Below, piece after piece: positions 32,447 to 41,992 of a stretch of DNA of 64,000 nucleotides. Position 1 is the stretch's first letter, and each line of letters begins with the position of its first letter. A program made the translations under genes and the position numbers. The notes beneath the pieces are model-generated. The model saw only the letters and a program-made list of their open reading frames with translations. It was not told where the DNA came from and ran no database searches. The DNA lies in contig CAVBBL010000002.1 of the NCBI GenBank assembly GCA_963593905.1, positions 124,001 through 188,000 on the forward strand, read 5' to 3'. This stretch comes from CAG-791 sp963593905. Its GTDB lineage: Bacteria; Bacillota; Clostridia; Lachnospirales; Lachnospiraceae.

Positions 32447-34477
32447 ATGGATAAAAATAACAGACAAAGCAAACCATCCCGAACAGAGGATGATCTGGAT
32501 GAATTCTTCTTTGAAGAGGACTATGACGGTGCTTATGATGATTCGGAATCGGGTTTTTATGATTATGATATAGAAGAGAAGCCTCGTAAGGAAGAAAAGA
32601 AGAGAAAACCGAGGGAAGAAAGAGACAGCAGAGAACGAAAGGAAAGAGAGCGGGCGCGAGGACGTAAAGAGGCTGTAAGAGTAAATCGGCGGACATCTCA
32701 CCGTGCAGAAAAGCAAAACATCCCGGGGGGAAAACCGGCAAAGCAAAATCAAAATAAGAGAAAAAATGCAGGGGGCAGGAGAAGAAAGGGCAATCCGGTG
32801 CTCCTTCTTGTGCTGCTGATTTTGCTGTTAGGGGCAGCCTTCGGCGGAAAGCTGTATATGGATCACTATGCCCCTTCGAAGACCATGGCGGATCTGACGG
32901 ATTATTTCGGCAATACGGACGAGCAGGATGTGCCGGTTATTTTGCAGGATTCCCTGTCGGAATACCACGCAAGGCTGATTGATGGCGTCTATTATATGGA
33001 TATAGAGACGGTACAGAGTGTGTTGAACAGCCGCTTTTACTATGGTCAAAATGATGGTTTAGTACTCTACACACTGCCCACAGACATCGTATCCATACCG
33101 GTAGGCGGCAACACCTGGAGTGCCGACGGAGGACAGACTTACACAGAGGAATACATACCGGCCAGATTGGAGGGGGAGACGCTGTATCTGGCTCTGGAAT
33201 TTGTGAAGAAGTATACCAATTTTTCCTATGAGGTATTTACGGAGCCTAACCGCATGCAGATTTACACCCAGTGGGGTGATGTGCAGACAGCCACGGTAAA
33301 GAAGAATACCCAGATTCGTGTGTTGGGCGGTGTAAAGAGCGACATTCTGACCCAGATCGCCGCAGGCAGTCAGGTACAGGTGCTGGAGACTCTGGAGCAC
33401 TGGGATAAGGTAAAGACAGCAGACGGCTTCATAGGCTATATAGAGAGCAATAAGCTGCAGGATGAGCAGACCACGACCCAGACCCCGGTGACGGATTATA
33501 CGGAGCCGGAGTATACTACCCACAAGTTGGATGGCAAGGTGAACATGGTCTGGCACGGCATCTTCGGGTCAGCGGGCAACAGCACCCTGCAGAGCATGAT
33601 GGCGCAGACCCAGAGTGTCAATGTGGTGGCGCCTACATGGTTTTCCATTATGGATGACAATGGTGATATCGAGAGTTATGCAGGATCAGATTACGTGACC
33701 TATGCTCATGAAAACGGATGGAAGGTATGGGCAGTAGTGGATAATTTCAACCAGGAAGGTGTGGATCACGACAATTTCCTCTCATCCCTGAGTAGCAGAC
33801 AGAATCTGATCTCCCAGTTGATGGCGCAGTGCGCTACCTATGGTATCGACGGTATCAACGTGGACTTCGAGCAGTTGAGTGTGGAGAGCGGACAGAATTT
33901 CATCGAGTTCATTCGGGAACTCTCCGTGGCATGTCGGACCAACGGACTGACACTGTCCGTAGATAATTATGTCCGCTATGACTTTAATGACTACTATGGC
34001 ATAGAGGAGCAGGCGGTAGTGGCAGATTATGTGGTGGTCATGGGGTATGACGAGCACTACGCAGGCAGTCAGGAGGCAGGAAGCGTGGCCTCCATCAGCT
34101 ATGTGAGCCACGGTATTACCAGCGCTTTAGAGGATGTGCCGGCGGACAAACTCATCAACGGCATTCCTTTCTACAGCCGGATCTGGATCACCGATGCCAG
34201 CGGCTTGAGTTCCAAGGCATTAGGCATGCAGGATATACAGGATTTCATCACCGCTCATGGCATGGAAAAGACCTGGAGTGATGCAGACGGTCAGTATTAT
34301 GCAGAGTGCACGGAGGATGGCACAAAGTACCAGATCTGGATCGAGGATGCCGAGTCGGTGAATGCCAAGCTGACCTTGATGCAGAGCTATAATCTGGCCG
34401 GTGTGGCAGAATGGAAGCTGGGCTTTGAGACCGCGGATATCTGGAATGAGATTGCATCCTATATGCAGACGCAGTAA
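32447..34477 (+). CDS. Membrane-anchored GH18-family protein with SH3-like domain
   Basis: 676 residues. An acidic then strongly basic N-terminal cytoplasmic tail (1-115; DEFFFEEDYDGAYDD, then Arg/Lys-rich) is followed by a membrane helix (about 118-138, VLLLVLLILLLGAAF). Outside are a copper-amine-oxidase-like or SLH-like region (about 150-280), an SH3b-type domain (about 283-335, QIRVLGGVKSDILTQIAAGSQVQVLE) and a GH18 barrel (about 355-675). The catalytic motif DGINVDFEQ (about residue 468) keeps the essential D-x-D-x-E. It resembles YaaH/YdhD-type glycosidases that act on peptidoglycan or chitin-like sugars. No clear ribosome site is visible in the repeats upstream. Confidence 0.88.
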   Translation: MDKNNRQSKPSRTEDDLDEFFFEEDYDGAYDDSESGFYDYDIEEKPRKEEKKRKPREERDSRERKERERARGRKEAVRVNRRTSHRAEKQNIPGGKPAKQNQNKRKNAGGRRRKGNPVLLLVLLILLLGAAFGGKLYMDHYAPSKTMADLTDYFGNTDEQDVPVILQDSLSEYHARLIDGVYYMDIETVQSVLNSRFYYGQNDGLVLYTLPTDIVSIPVGGNTWSADGGQTYTEEYIPARLEGETLYLALEFVKKYTNFSYEVFTEPNRMQIYTQWGDVQTATVKKNTQIRVLGGVKSDILTQIAAGSQVQVLETLEHWDKVKTADGFIGYIESNKLQDEQTTTQTPVTDYTEPEYTTHKLDGKVNMVWHGIFGSAGNSTLQSMMAQTQSVNVVAPTWFSIMDDNGDIESYAGSDYVTYAHENGWKVWAVVDNFNQEGVDHDNFLSSLSSRQNLISQLMAQCATYGIDGINVDFEQLSVESGQNFIEFIRELSVACRTNGLTLSVDNYVRYDFNDYYGIEEQAVVADYVVVMGYDEHYAGSQEAGSVASISYVSHGITSALEDVPADKLINGIPFYSRIWITDASGLSSKALGMQDIQDFITAHGMEKTWSDADGQYYAECTEDGTKYQIWIEDAESVNAKLTLMQSYNLAGVAEWKLGFETADIWNEIASYMQTQ

Positions 34478-34588
34478 AATTCCATCAAGGGCACCGGGCA
34501 AAAAAAGAAATAGCTTCACAGAGGCCTTACGCAGCCGGCGATATGGCATGCGAATGGACAGTAACAGTAACGGAAAGGCAGAAACAGT

Positions 34589-35659
34589 TTGCACACAGAG
34601 CTGATCAAAATAGATGAAAAAAATATAGATAGGGCAGCCATCGACAGAGCCGGAGAGATTCTGCGCCGGGGCGGCTTGGTGGCATTCCCCACGGAGACCG
34701 TATACGGATTAGGAGGCGATGCGCTGAATGCCGCATCCTCTAAAAAGATTTATGCGGCCAAGGGCAGACCTTCGGATAACCCGCTGATCGTGCATATCGC
34801 AGATCTGGAGATGCTGGATGATATCGTACAGGAGGTGCCGGAGGCAGCAAGGAAGCTGGCAGCAGCCTTTTGGCCGGGCCCCTTGACCATGATTTTTCAA
34901 AAGAGTGAAAAGGTGCCTTTGGAGACCACCGGCGGATTGCAGACCGTGGCGGTTCGCTTCCCCAGTCATCCTACAGCCCAGGCCTTTATCAGGGCAGCCG
35001 GTGGCTATGTGGCGGCGCCCAGCGCCAATCGCTCCGGCAGACCATCCCCTACGCTGGCACAGTATTGCATGGAGGATCTGGACGGCCGGGTGGAAATGAT
35101 CCTGGACGGCGGACAGGTAGGCATCGGCCTGGAGTCCACCATCATTGATCTGACGGAAGGAAAGCCGATCATCTTGCGGCCGGGCTATATCACCAGGGAG
35201 ATGCTCTCCGAGGTTTTAGGAGAGGTAGATACAGATCAGACGATCCTGCGGGCGGATTCCGGTCAGGCACCGAAGGCACCCGGCATGAAATATCGCCACT
35301 ATGCACCTAAGGGAGATCTGGCCATCGTAGAAGGTGCCAGAGAAGATGTGGTGGCCTGTATTAACACCAGATGTAAAGCGGCCATGGAAGCAGGACAGAA
35401 GACGGGCATCATCTGCACGGATGAGACCAAGGCTCTTTATCATGCAGACAGTGTAAAGAGCGCCGGCAGCCGGGAGGATGAGGAAGGTATCGCCAGAGAG
35501 CTGTTCCGGATCCTGCGGGAATTCGATGATGAAGGCATGGAGGTTATGTTTTCAGAGGCATTCTCGGAGGGCGGTGTAGGGCAGGCCATTATGAACCGGC
35601 TGATGAAGGCGGCGGGACATCATATCATTCAGGCCGAAGAGAAAATGCCGGAGAAGTAG
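34589..35659 (+). CDS. L-threonylcarbamoyladenylate synthase (Sua5 type)
   Basis: 356 residues. Makes threonylcarbamoyl-AMP from threonine, bicarbonate and ATP for the t6A modification of tRNAs. The YrdC domain (about 15-200) shows GGLVAFPTETVYGLGGDA, KGRPSDNPLIVHI, FWPGPLTMIF, RFPSHP and APSANRSGRPSPT; a PGMKYRHYAP linker leads to the C-terminal Sua5 domain, so this is the long Sua5 form rather than short TsaC. Translation appears to start at TTG 34589, preceded by GAAAGGCAG; no in-frame ATG exists before the YrdC core. Confidence 0.93.
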   Translation: MHTELIKIDEKNIDRAAIDRAGEILRRGGLVAFPTETVYGLGGDALNAASSKKIYAAKGRPSDNPLIVHIADLEMLDDIVQEVPEAARKLAAAFWPGPLTMIFQKSEKVPLETTGGLQTVAVRFPSHPTAQAFIRAAGGYVAAPSANRSGRPSPTLAQYCMEDLDGRVEMILDGGQVGIGLESTIIDLTEGKPIILRPGYITREMLSEVLGEVDTDQTILRADSGQAPKAPGMKYRHYAPKGDLAIVEGAREDVVACINTRCKAAMEAGQKTGIICTDETKALYHADSVKSAGSREDEEGIARELFRILREFDDEGMEVMFSEAFSEGGVGQAIMNRLMKAAGHHIIQAEEKMPEK

Positions 35660-35800
35660 CAGCGCAAAGAATGGCGATATAGAAAGCGAAACAGAAAGTA
35701 ATACGGGAAGTATACAGAAAGCAAAACAGAAAGTAATACAAGAAGTAATACAGGAAGTAATACAGAAAACAATACGTTAATAATTACAGAAGCTAGATGT
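35660..35800. repeat. Degenerate short repeats before rpiB
   Basis: Repeated CAGAAAGTAATAC and CAGGAAGTAATAC units (about 13-15 bases) fill much of the gap between the Sua5 gene and rpiB. Confidence 0.75.
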
Positions 35801-35884
35801 TCTCTAATTATAGATGATCTGAAACATATACGGACATAACGGACAATACTGCAATCATACAGTGCATAAAAGAGGGAGGCAGAT

Positions 35885-36313
35885 ATGATAGCGATAGGCT
35901 GTGATCATGGCGGTTACGAGCTGAAGGAAATGCTGAAGGCATACCTGGAGGAGCAGGGATATACCTGCAAGGATTTCGGCACCTATGGAAAGGATTCCTG
36001 CGACTATCCGGAATACGGCAGGGCGGCCGCACAGGCTGTGGCGGCGGGAGAGTGCGAGAAGGGGATCGTGATCTGCACTACCGGCATTGGTATGTCTATT
36101 GCTGCCAATAAGGTGCCGGGAGTCCGCTGCGCACTTTGCTCGGAGACCACCAGTGCCAGATTGACCAGAGAGCATAATGATGCCAATATGCTGGCCTTAG
36201 GCGCAGGCATGATCGGACCTAATGCGGCGAAGGAGATTGTGGATACTTTCCTGCAGACTCCTTTTTCCGGTGAGGAACGTCATCAGCGCAGAATCGATAA
36301 GATCGAGAAGTAA
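35885..36313 (+). CDS. rpiB: Ribose 5-phosphate isomerase B
   Basis: 142 residues, RpiB/LacAB family, interconverting ribose 5-phosphate and ribulose 5-phosphate. Conserved features: MIAIGCDHGGYELKEMLK at the start, the active-site cysteine region GIVICTTGIGMSIAANKVPGVRCA, and REHNDANMLALGAGMIG. CDHGG and the HNDAN histidine are typical of RpiB. The ATG follows GAGGGAGGCAGAT. The next gene, upp, uses a PRPP-derived substrate, so the pair fits pentose phosphate and nucleotide salvage. Confidence 0.95.
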   Translation: MIAIGCDHGGYELKEMLKAYLEEQGYTCKDFGTYGKDSCDYPEYGRAAAQAVAAGECEKGIVICTTGIGMSIAANKVPGVRCALCSETTSARLTREHNDANMLALGAGMIGPNAAKEIVDTFLQTPFSGEERHQRRIDKIEK

Positions 36314-36483
36314 TCGCGGGATATTCTGACAGAGGCTACATCGGATGGGGTCTGTTGTATCTGTTTGCAGTCTTCTGTCGTAAATACGCGTTACCGATAA
36401 AGAACCTGCCGCCATCCGGCGGCATCTTCACAAGCATTATCAAAAACAGCAAATCAAACTTAACAACCAGGAGGGTTACAGCT

Positions 36484-37113
36484 ATGGCAAAAACAGTCGT
36501 TATGGATCATCCGCTGATTCAGCACAAGATCGGCCTTATCCGCCGCAAGAGTACAGGTACCAAGGATTTCCGTCAAACTATCAGTGAGATCGCGATGCTG
36601 ATCTGCTATGAGGCTACCAGAGATCTGGAGCTGACCGATACAGAGATCGATACGCCTATCTGCCATACCACTGTGAAGGAATTAAAGGGTAAGAAGATGG
36701 CCATCGTTCCGATCCTTCGGGCGGGCCTTGGCATGGTGGACGGCATGCTGGCAATGATTCCGGCTGCAAAGATCGGCCATATCGGCCTTTATCGTGATCC
36801 GGAGACCTTAGAGCCGGTAGAGTATTATTGCAAGCTGCCGGCAGACTGCGCAGAGAGAGAAGTCTTTGTGGTAGATCCCATGCTGGCAACCGGCGGCTCC
36901 TCCGTAGCAGCTATCCAGATGCTGAAGGATAAGGGCTGCAAGCACATTCGCCTGCTGTGCATCATCGCAGCGCCGGAAGGTGTAAAGAAAATGCAGGAAG
37001 AGCACCCGGATGTGGATATGTACATCGGCTCTCTGGATGAACGCCTGAATGAGCACGGCTACATTGTCCCCGGACTGGGCGATGCCGGAGATCGTATCTT
37101 CGGAACGAAGTAG
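36484..37113 (+). CDS. upp: Uracil phosphoribosyltransferase
   Basis: 209 residues, exactly the usual size. Converts uracil and PRPP to UMP. The PRPP loop VFVVDPMLATGGSSVAAIQML, the RAGLGMVDGML region and the C-terminal YIVPGLGDAGDRIFGTK are diagnostic. The start is ATG 36484 after AGGAGGGTTACAGCT; an upstream in-frame ATG at 36355 lacks a ribosome site. A short GC hairpin (GCCGCC-ATCC-GGCGGC, about 36410-36424) lies in the leader without a T run. dCMP deaminase follows after 22 bases. Confidence 0.96.
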   Translation: MAKTVVMDHPLIQHKIGLIRRKSTGTKDFRQTISEIAMLICYEATRDLELTDTEIDTPICHTTVKELKGKKMAIVPILRAGLGMVDGMLAMIPAAKIGHIGLYRDPETLEPVEYYCKLPADCAEREVFVVDPMLATGGSSVAAIQMLKDKGCKHIRLLCIIAAPEGVKKMQEEHPDVDMYIGSLDERLNEHGYIVPGLGDAGDRIFGTK

Positions 37114-37135
37114 ATACATAGAGGGAGGGCAGACG

Positions 37136-37633
37136 ATGGCAGTAAAGATGCAGGGGAAACGAATCGATTCCATTACCTGGGATGAGTATTTTATGGGTGT
37201 CGCCATGCTCTCCGGCCTGCGTTCCAAGGATCCGGGGACACAGGTGGGAGCCTGCATTGTCAGCAGCACTCACAAGATTCTTTCTATGGGTTACAACGGA
37301 TTCCCCAGGGGATGTTCCGACGATGAATTTCCATGGGCGAGAGAAGGGGATATGCTGGATACCAAGTACGCTTACGTGACCCACAGTGAGCTCAATGCCA
37401 TCCTCAATTACCGGGGCGGCAGTCTGGAGGGTTCCACGATTTATGTTTCTCTTTTCCCGTGCAATGAATGCGCCAAGGCCATCATTCAGAGCGGCATTAA
37501 GACCGTGGTCTATGACAGCGATAAATATGCAGGCACCGATGGCAATGTTGCCAGTAAGCGCATGCTGGATGCAGCAGGGGTTCGCTACTATCAATATCAG
37601 CGTACAGGCAGAAAGGTAGAACTGACACTGTAA
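37136..37633 (+). CDS. Deoxycytidylate (dCMP) deaminase
   Basis: 165 residues. Converts dCMP to dUMP, feeding thymidylate synthesis. Zinc-binding residues are in THSELNAILNY (histidine and catalytic glutamate) and SLFPCNECAKAI (two cysteines); WDEYFMGVAMLSGLRSKDPGTQVGACIV is the family start, and the GYNGFPRGCSD loop is typical of dCMP deaminases (ComEB-like). ATG 37136 follows GAGGGAGGGC. Together with upp it forms a pyrimidine salvage pair. Confidence 0.94.
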   Translation: MAVKMQGKRIDSITWDEYFMGVAMLSGLRSKDPGTQVGACIVSSTHKILSMGYNGFPRGCSDDEFPWAREGDMLDTKYAYVTHSELNAILNYRGGSLEGSTIYVSLFPCNECAKAIIQSGIKTVVYDSDKYAGTDGNVASKRMLDAAGVRYYQYQRTGRKVELTL

Positions 37634-37636
37634 TTC

Positions 37637-38941
37637 ATGAAAAAGTTTTCTGAGCGAAATTTGGAAAAATGGAGGCGGTCGGTGAGGACACCCTCCGATA
37701 AATGCAGTCAGGAGAGAAGTGCCAAAGCAGAGTCTGTACAGGCAAAGTCGGCAGCAGAGAAGCAATGGGACATGAAAAGACTGGCGGTGTGTATGCTGGG
37801 AGCAGTGATTTTTGTGACCGGCGTATGGACGTCGCAGCCCATTCCTGTCTGTGCCGCCAAATCCAGCGAAACCCAGGAAAAAATCAATAAGGCCAAAGAG
37901 GAAAAGAAAAATACAGAGAATGCCATTGAGCAGAATCAGGACCAGATCGACAGCCTGACGGATACCAAAAGCTCTCTGGAGGGAGAACTCTCCAGCCTGA
38001 ACAGCGAGCTCTCCCAGATCAGCAGCAATCTTTCCAAAATCGAAGGGCAGATTGACGATAAAAATGCGGAGATCGCGCAGACGCAGCAGGAACTGGAAAA
38101 AGCCCAGGCCACAGCCGATGAGCAATACGATTCCATGAAGAAGCGGCTGCGGTTCATGTATGAACAAAGCAAGAGTCTCTATCTGGACATATTCTTTGAG
38201 TCCAAGAGTTATGCGGATATGCTGAACCGCTCCGGATATATCGAGCAGCTGGCGGCCTACGATCGGAAGAAGCTGGAGGAATATCAGGCAGCCAAGGAGG
38301 CAGTAGAGGAAAAAAAGCAGCAGCTGGAGCAGGAAAAGAGCGAGCTGGATGACCTGCGCTCCTCCGCAGAGGCGGAGCAGAATCGGGTATCCGGTCTGGT
38401 CTCTCAGACCGCCGGCAGTATCTCCGCCTACAGCGGTCAGATCGCCAGTGCGGAGGCCACAGCGGATCAGCTCCAGAGTCAGCTGGATGCCAAGAACAGC
38501 GAGATTTCAGCGCTGGAGAAACAGCTGGCAGAGGAACGTCGTCTGGAAGCCCTCTCCAACGCATCGGTATGGAGGGATATCTCTCAGGTGACCTTTGCAG
38601 AGGGAGATCGGTATCTTTTGGCCAATCTGATCTACTGTGAAGCCGGCGGCGAGTCATATCAGGGGCAGGTGGCCGTAGGCGCCGTGGTAATCAACCGAGT
38701 GCTCAGCGGCGCTTTTCCGAATACGATTGTGGGGGTTATCTATCAGAATAATCAGTTCGAACCGGTATCTACGGGACGTCTGGCATTGGCACTGTCCAGA
38801 GACGATGCCACCGCATCCTGCTATCAGGCAGCAGATGCGGCTATGGCGGGGCAGTCGCCGGTAGGAAACTGCATCTTTTTCCGTACGCCCATTCCGCAGG
38901 TTACGCCGAAGTATACCATCGGCGGTCATATTTTCTATTAA
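37637..38941 (+). CDS. Secreted coiled-coil protein with SleB-type cell-wall hydrolase domain
   Basis: 434 residues, starting four bases after the previous stop. A basic N-terminus is followed by a signal helix (about 46-73, RLAVCMLGAVIFVTGVW ... VCAA), then a long coiled coil (about 75-315) of the PcsB/EnvC sort, including the family-like RLRFMYEQSKSLYLDIFFES. The C-terminus (about 325-434) is a Hydrolase_2 (SleB/CwlJ) domain: LLANLIYCEAGGESYQGQ with the likely catalytic glutamate, VAVGAVVINRV, and CIFFRTPIPQ. The coiled coil could bind FtsEX or the membrane, as in PcsB, regulating wall cleavage at division; this is inference. Confidence 0.88.
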   Translation: MKKFSERNLEKWRRSVRTPSDKCSQERSAKAESVQAKSAAEKQWDMKRLAVCMLGAVIFVTGVWTSQPIPVCAAKSSETQEKINKAKEEKKNTENAIEQNQDQIDSLTDTKSSLEGELSSLNSELSQISSNLSKIEGQIDDKNAEIAQTQQELEKAQATADEQYDSMKKRLRFMYEQSKSLYLDIFFESKSYADMLNRSGYIEQLAAYDRKKLEEYQAAKEAVEEKKQQLEQEKSELDDLRSSAEAEQNRVSGLVSQTAGSISAYSGQIASAEATADQLQSQLDAKNSEISALEKQLAEERRLEALSNASVWRDISQVTFAEGDRYLLANLIYCEAGGESYQGQVAVGAVVINRVLSGAFPNTIVGVIYQNNQFEPVSTGRLALALSRDDATASCYQAADAAMAGQSPVGNCIFFRTPIPQVTPKYTIGGHIFY

Positions 38942-38956
38942 AAACTATTAAAATAA

Positions 38957-39048
38957 GATGCTGGGGTCAAAAATATTTTTGATCTTTTGATTCTGGCATC
39001 ACATAAGCAAACAGCATAATTTAGAAGCAGCAGGGGGAAAGCTGCTTC
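38957..39048 (+). promoter_or_regulatory. Terminator-like and leader hairpins before GH78
   Basis: A perfect 16-base palindrome TCAAAAATATTTTTGA (38967-38982) followed by TCTTTTG probably terminates the preceding gene; GATGC and GCATC flank it. A second stem GAAGCAGC (39024-39031) with GCTGCTTC (39041-39048) lies just ahead of the GH78 start region. The layout resembles the family I and II leaders but the sequences differ. Confidence 0.5.
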
Positions 39049-39076
39049 TTCTAGAAGAGAGAAGGCAGGGGACATC

Positions 39077-41695
39077 ATGGTACAGATCATCAGTAAGACA
39101 GCAGAGTATGAACAGAATCCGGTGGGCATTTCCAAATGCCCCGCATTTTCCTGGAAGATACAGGGAGATCACCAGGGGGTGCATCAGCAATCCTTCACCC
39201 TTCGCATAGCAGCGGATGAGGAATGCAAGGAGATCTTATTGGAGAAGACACAGGAGAGTGCACAGTCGGTGCACGTATCCTTCCCGGAGTGGGAGATAGA
39301 GCCACTGACCAGATATTACTGGCAGGTAGCGGTGAAGACCACCGACGGAGAAGAGAGCGGCTTTTCTGAAGCCAGCACCTTCGTGACAGCCTTTACAGCA
39401 CCGGAGCAGTGGGAAGCACAGATGATCAGCGCAGAGACACCGGAGGATGCGGACAATTCCAAGGGCACCTACCTGCGGAAGGAGTTTACAGCAGCCAAGC
39501 CTGTCAGGAGCGCCTATCTGTGTGCCACCGCCTTTGGCTTATACCAGGCTTATCTGGACGGAGAAAAGGTGGGAGAGGACGAGCTGACGCCCGGATGGAC
39601 CAGCTATAACAAACACCTGGTATATCAGACCTATGATGTGACGGCGAAGCTGCAGGAGAGCGGGAAGAACGAGCATTGTCTGGGCGCCATGCTGGGAGCC
39701 GGTTATTATAAGGGCAAAATGGGCTTTTTGAGTCTTCGCAATAACTACGGCAAGCAGACCGGTTTTCTGGCACAGCTGACCATCACCTATGAGGACGGCA
39801 CGAAGGAGACCATCGTCACGGATCAGTCCTGGCAGGGGGCAGACAGTCCTGTTCTCTTTGCCGAGATTTATGATGGAGAGGTTTACGACGCCAGAAAGGA
39901 AATCTCCGGTTGGAGTGAGCCGGGCACGCAGGCAGAGCAGAAGGAAAAGTGGCACGATGTGCAGATCCTTCCCTATGACAAGAATACACTGACGGCACAG
40001 TTCGGTGCCAAGGTAGCTGAGCAGGAAAAGCTGCCGGCGCAGAAGATTTTCACTACCCCGGAGGGAGATACGGTCATTGACTTCGGCCAGAACCACGCAG
40101 GCTGGATTCACGCCTGCATGCATCACACCAAGGCCGGAGAGGTGACAGAGTTAGACTGCTTTGAGTCGCTGGATGCCAAGGGCAATGTGTATATTGAGAA
40201 CCTGCGCGGGGCGAAGAACCGGTTTGTCTATACCTGTAAGGGCGCTGAGCAGGAAGAATACCATCCTCACTTTACCTATCAGGGCTATCGTTATGCCAAG
40301 GTGGTGTCCTGGGCCGGTGATCCTCTGGAGCTCTCCGATGTCTGCGCCTATGCGGTATACTCCAAAATGGAAAAGACGGGAGAGTTCAGCTGCTCCAATC
40401 CGGACATAAATCAGCTTTGGAGCAATATTACCTGGAGTCTTCGCAGCAACTTTGTGGATGTTCCCACGGACTGCCCCCAGAGAAATGAGCGAATGGGGTG
40501 GACGGGAGATGCCCAGATCTTCTGCCCTACGGCCAGCTATATTCGGGGTGTCTACCTCTTCTTTGAGAAGTGGCTGAAGGATGTGGCCTGCGATCAGACA
40601 CCGGAGGGCGGCGTCTCCCATGTGGTGCCGGACATCATCACTCCGAATATCAATCGGGTAGATGACTGGCTTTGCAGTCAGGGCACCCACTCTGCGGCAG
40701 CCTGGGCTGATGTGGCGGTGCTCAATCCCTGGAATCTGTATCTGGTCTACGGGGACGAGAGAATTCTTTCTGAGCAGTATGAGAGCATGAAGAAGTGGAT
40801 TCAGTTCATGGAGAGCCATGCAAAGGGCATCATCTGGAACTACAAGCTTCAGTTCGGAGACTGGGTGGCCTTGGATGCAGAGGAGGGAAGCTATTTTGGT
40901 GCGACCCCCAACGATCTGACCTGCACGGCTTATTATGCCTATTCCACGAGAATTTTTGCAAAGATTGCGGGTATTCTGGGCAAGACAGAGGATGCAGCTT
41001 ATTACAGTGCGTTAGCGGAGAAAATTAAGAAGGGCTTTGCAGAGGAATTCTTTGATCCGACCACCAAGGGCATGAAGGTGCAGACTCAGACAGCACACAT
41101 CATTGCGCTGTATTTTGATCTGACGCCGGAGGAATACAGAGAGCAGACTGTACAGGAGCTGGTGGACTTACTGGCAAAGGAAAACGGACATCTGGTCACA
41201 GGCTTTGTGGGTACACCTTATTTCACCCATGCTCTGAGTCAGAATGGCCATATCAAGGAAGCCTATGAACTGCTGCTCAAGGACGATTTCCCGTCCTGGC
41301 TGTATCAGGTAAAGGCGGGAGCCACCACTGTATGGGAGCACTGGGACGGCTTAAAGCCGGACGGCACCATGTGGAGCGCAGATATGAATTCCTTTAATCA
41401 CTACGCTTACGGTTCCATCGCAGAGTGGCTGATCAAGGTAGTGGCTGGTATCTGCTGCGACGAGACAAAGCCCGGTTATCAGCATGTGAACTTTGCACCC
41501 CAGCCGGGAGGCGGCCTGACAGAGGCAGAGGGTACCTTCCAGTCAGTCTACGGACAGGTAAAGAGCGCATGGCGCCTGGAGGATGGCAAGACAAAGCTCC
41601 ACATCGAGCTGCCTGCCAACACCACCGGTACCCTGTACTGGGCAGATCAGGTCATCCAGCTGGAAAATGGAACTTATGATTTTGAAATGGCGTAA
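39077..41695 (+). CDS. Alpha-L-rhamnosidase (GH78)
   Basis: 872 residues without signal peptide, so cytoplasmic. Releases terminal alpha-L-rhamnose from glycosides or pectic oligosaccharides. An N-terminal fibronectin-like domain (PAFSWKIQGD, TRYYWQVAVKTTDG) and the Bac_rhamnosid_N domain (YLRKEFTAAKPVRSAYL ... YQAYLDGEKVGEDELTPGWT) precede the (alpha/alpha)6 barrel with the catalytic loop VPTDCPQRNERMGWTGDAQI near residue 462 and WEHWDGLKPDGTMWS; a C-terminal beta domain follows. All signature acidic residues are present. It opens the glycan-utilisation region and has its own leader; a terminator follows. Confidence 0.93.
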   Translation: MVQIISKTAEYEQNPVGISKCPAFSWKIQGDHQGVHQQSFTLRIAADEECKEILLEKTQESAQSVHVSFPEWEIEPLTRYYWQVAVKTTDGEESGFSEASTFVTAFTAPEQWEAQMISAETPEDADNSKGTYLRKEFTAAKPVRSAYLCATAFGLYQAYLDGEKVGEDELTPGWTSYNKHLVYQTYDVTAKLQESGKNEHCLGAMLGAGYYKGKMGFLSLRNNYGKQTGFLAQLTITYEDGTKETIVTDQSWQGADSPVLFAEIYDGEVYDARKEISGWSEPGTQAEQKEKWHDVQILPYDKNTLTAQFGAKVAEQEKLPAQKIFTTPEGDTVIDFGQNHAGWIHACMHHTKAGEVTELDCFESLDAKGNVYIENLRGAKNRFVYTCKGAEQEEYHPHFTYQGYRYAKVVSWAGDPLELSDVCAYAVYSKMEKTGEFSCSNPDINQLWSNITWSLRSNFVDVPTDCPQRNERMGWTGDAQIFCPTASYIRGVYLFFEKWLKDVACDQTPEGGVSHVVPDIITPNINRVDDWLCSQGTHSAAAWADVAVLNPWNLYLVYGDERILSEQYESMKKWIQFMESHAKGIIWNYKLQFGDWVALDAEEGSYFGATPNDLTCTAYYAYSTRIFAKIAGILGKTEDAAYYSALAEKIKKGFAEEFFDPTTKGMKVQTQTAHIIALYFDLTPEEYREQTVQELVDLLAKENGHLVTGFVGTPYFTHALSQNGHIKEAYELLLKDDFPSWLYQVKAGATTVWEHWDGLKPDGTMWSADMNSFNHYAYGSIAEWLIKVVAGICCDETKPGYQHVNFAPQPGGGLTEAEGTFQSVYGQVKSAWRLEDGKTKLHIELPANTTGTLYWADQVIQLENGTYDFEMA

Positions 41696-41835
41696 GAAGA
41701 CAATAGGAAAATAACAGTGAAATAAGAAAGCGGTGACGCAGGCAGCTCATTGCCGGATATAGAATGCTTCTCATACAGCAGAAGAGTGCGATAGGAACAG
41801 GCAAGAGCAAGAAAACATTTACAGAGGAATAAATG

Positions 41836-41879
41836 AAAACCTGAAGGATTCGGAGAGGCAGTGAGTCCTTCAGGTTTTT
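41836..41879 (+). terminator. Rho-independent terminator after GH78
   Basis: AAAACCTGAAGGA pairs with TCCTTCAGGTTTTT around a 17-base loop. Confidence 0.85.
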
Positions 41880-41892
41880 AAGATTCAACAGA

Positions 41893-41992
41893 ATGCAGCA
41901 GGCCGTGACATAAGAGGCATGGCTGCATCGGAGAATTCGCCTGCGCGAAATTCTCCTCGCGCTGCCGCAATAAATTGCGGCATGGAGTAGGG
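41893..41992 (+). promoter_or_regulatory. Family I leader upstream of the sensor kinase
   Basis: Module B is ATGCAGC (41893-41899) with GCTGCAT (41922-41928). Module C is GGAGAATT-CGCCTGCGCGA-AATTCTCC (41930-41956). Module D is GCCGCAA-TAAA-TTGCGGC (41963-41980), then ATGGAGTAGGG and the ATG. Confidence 0.85.
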
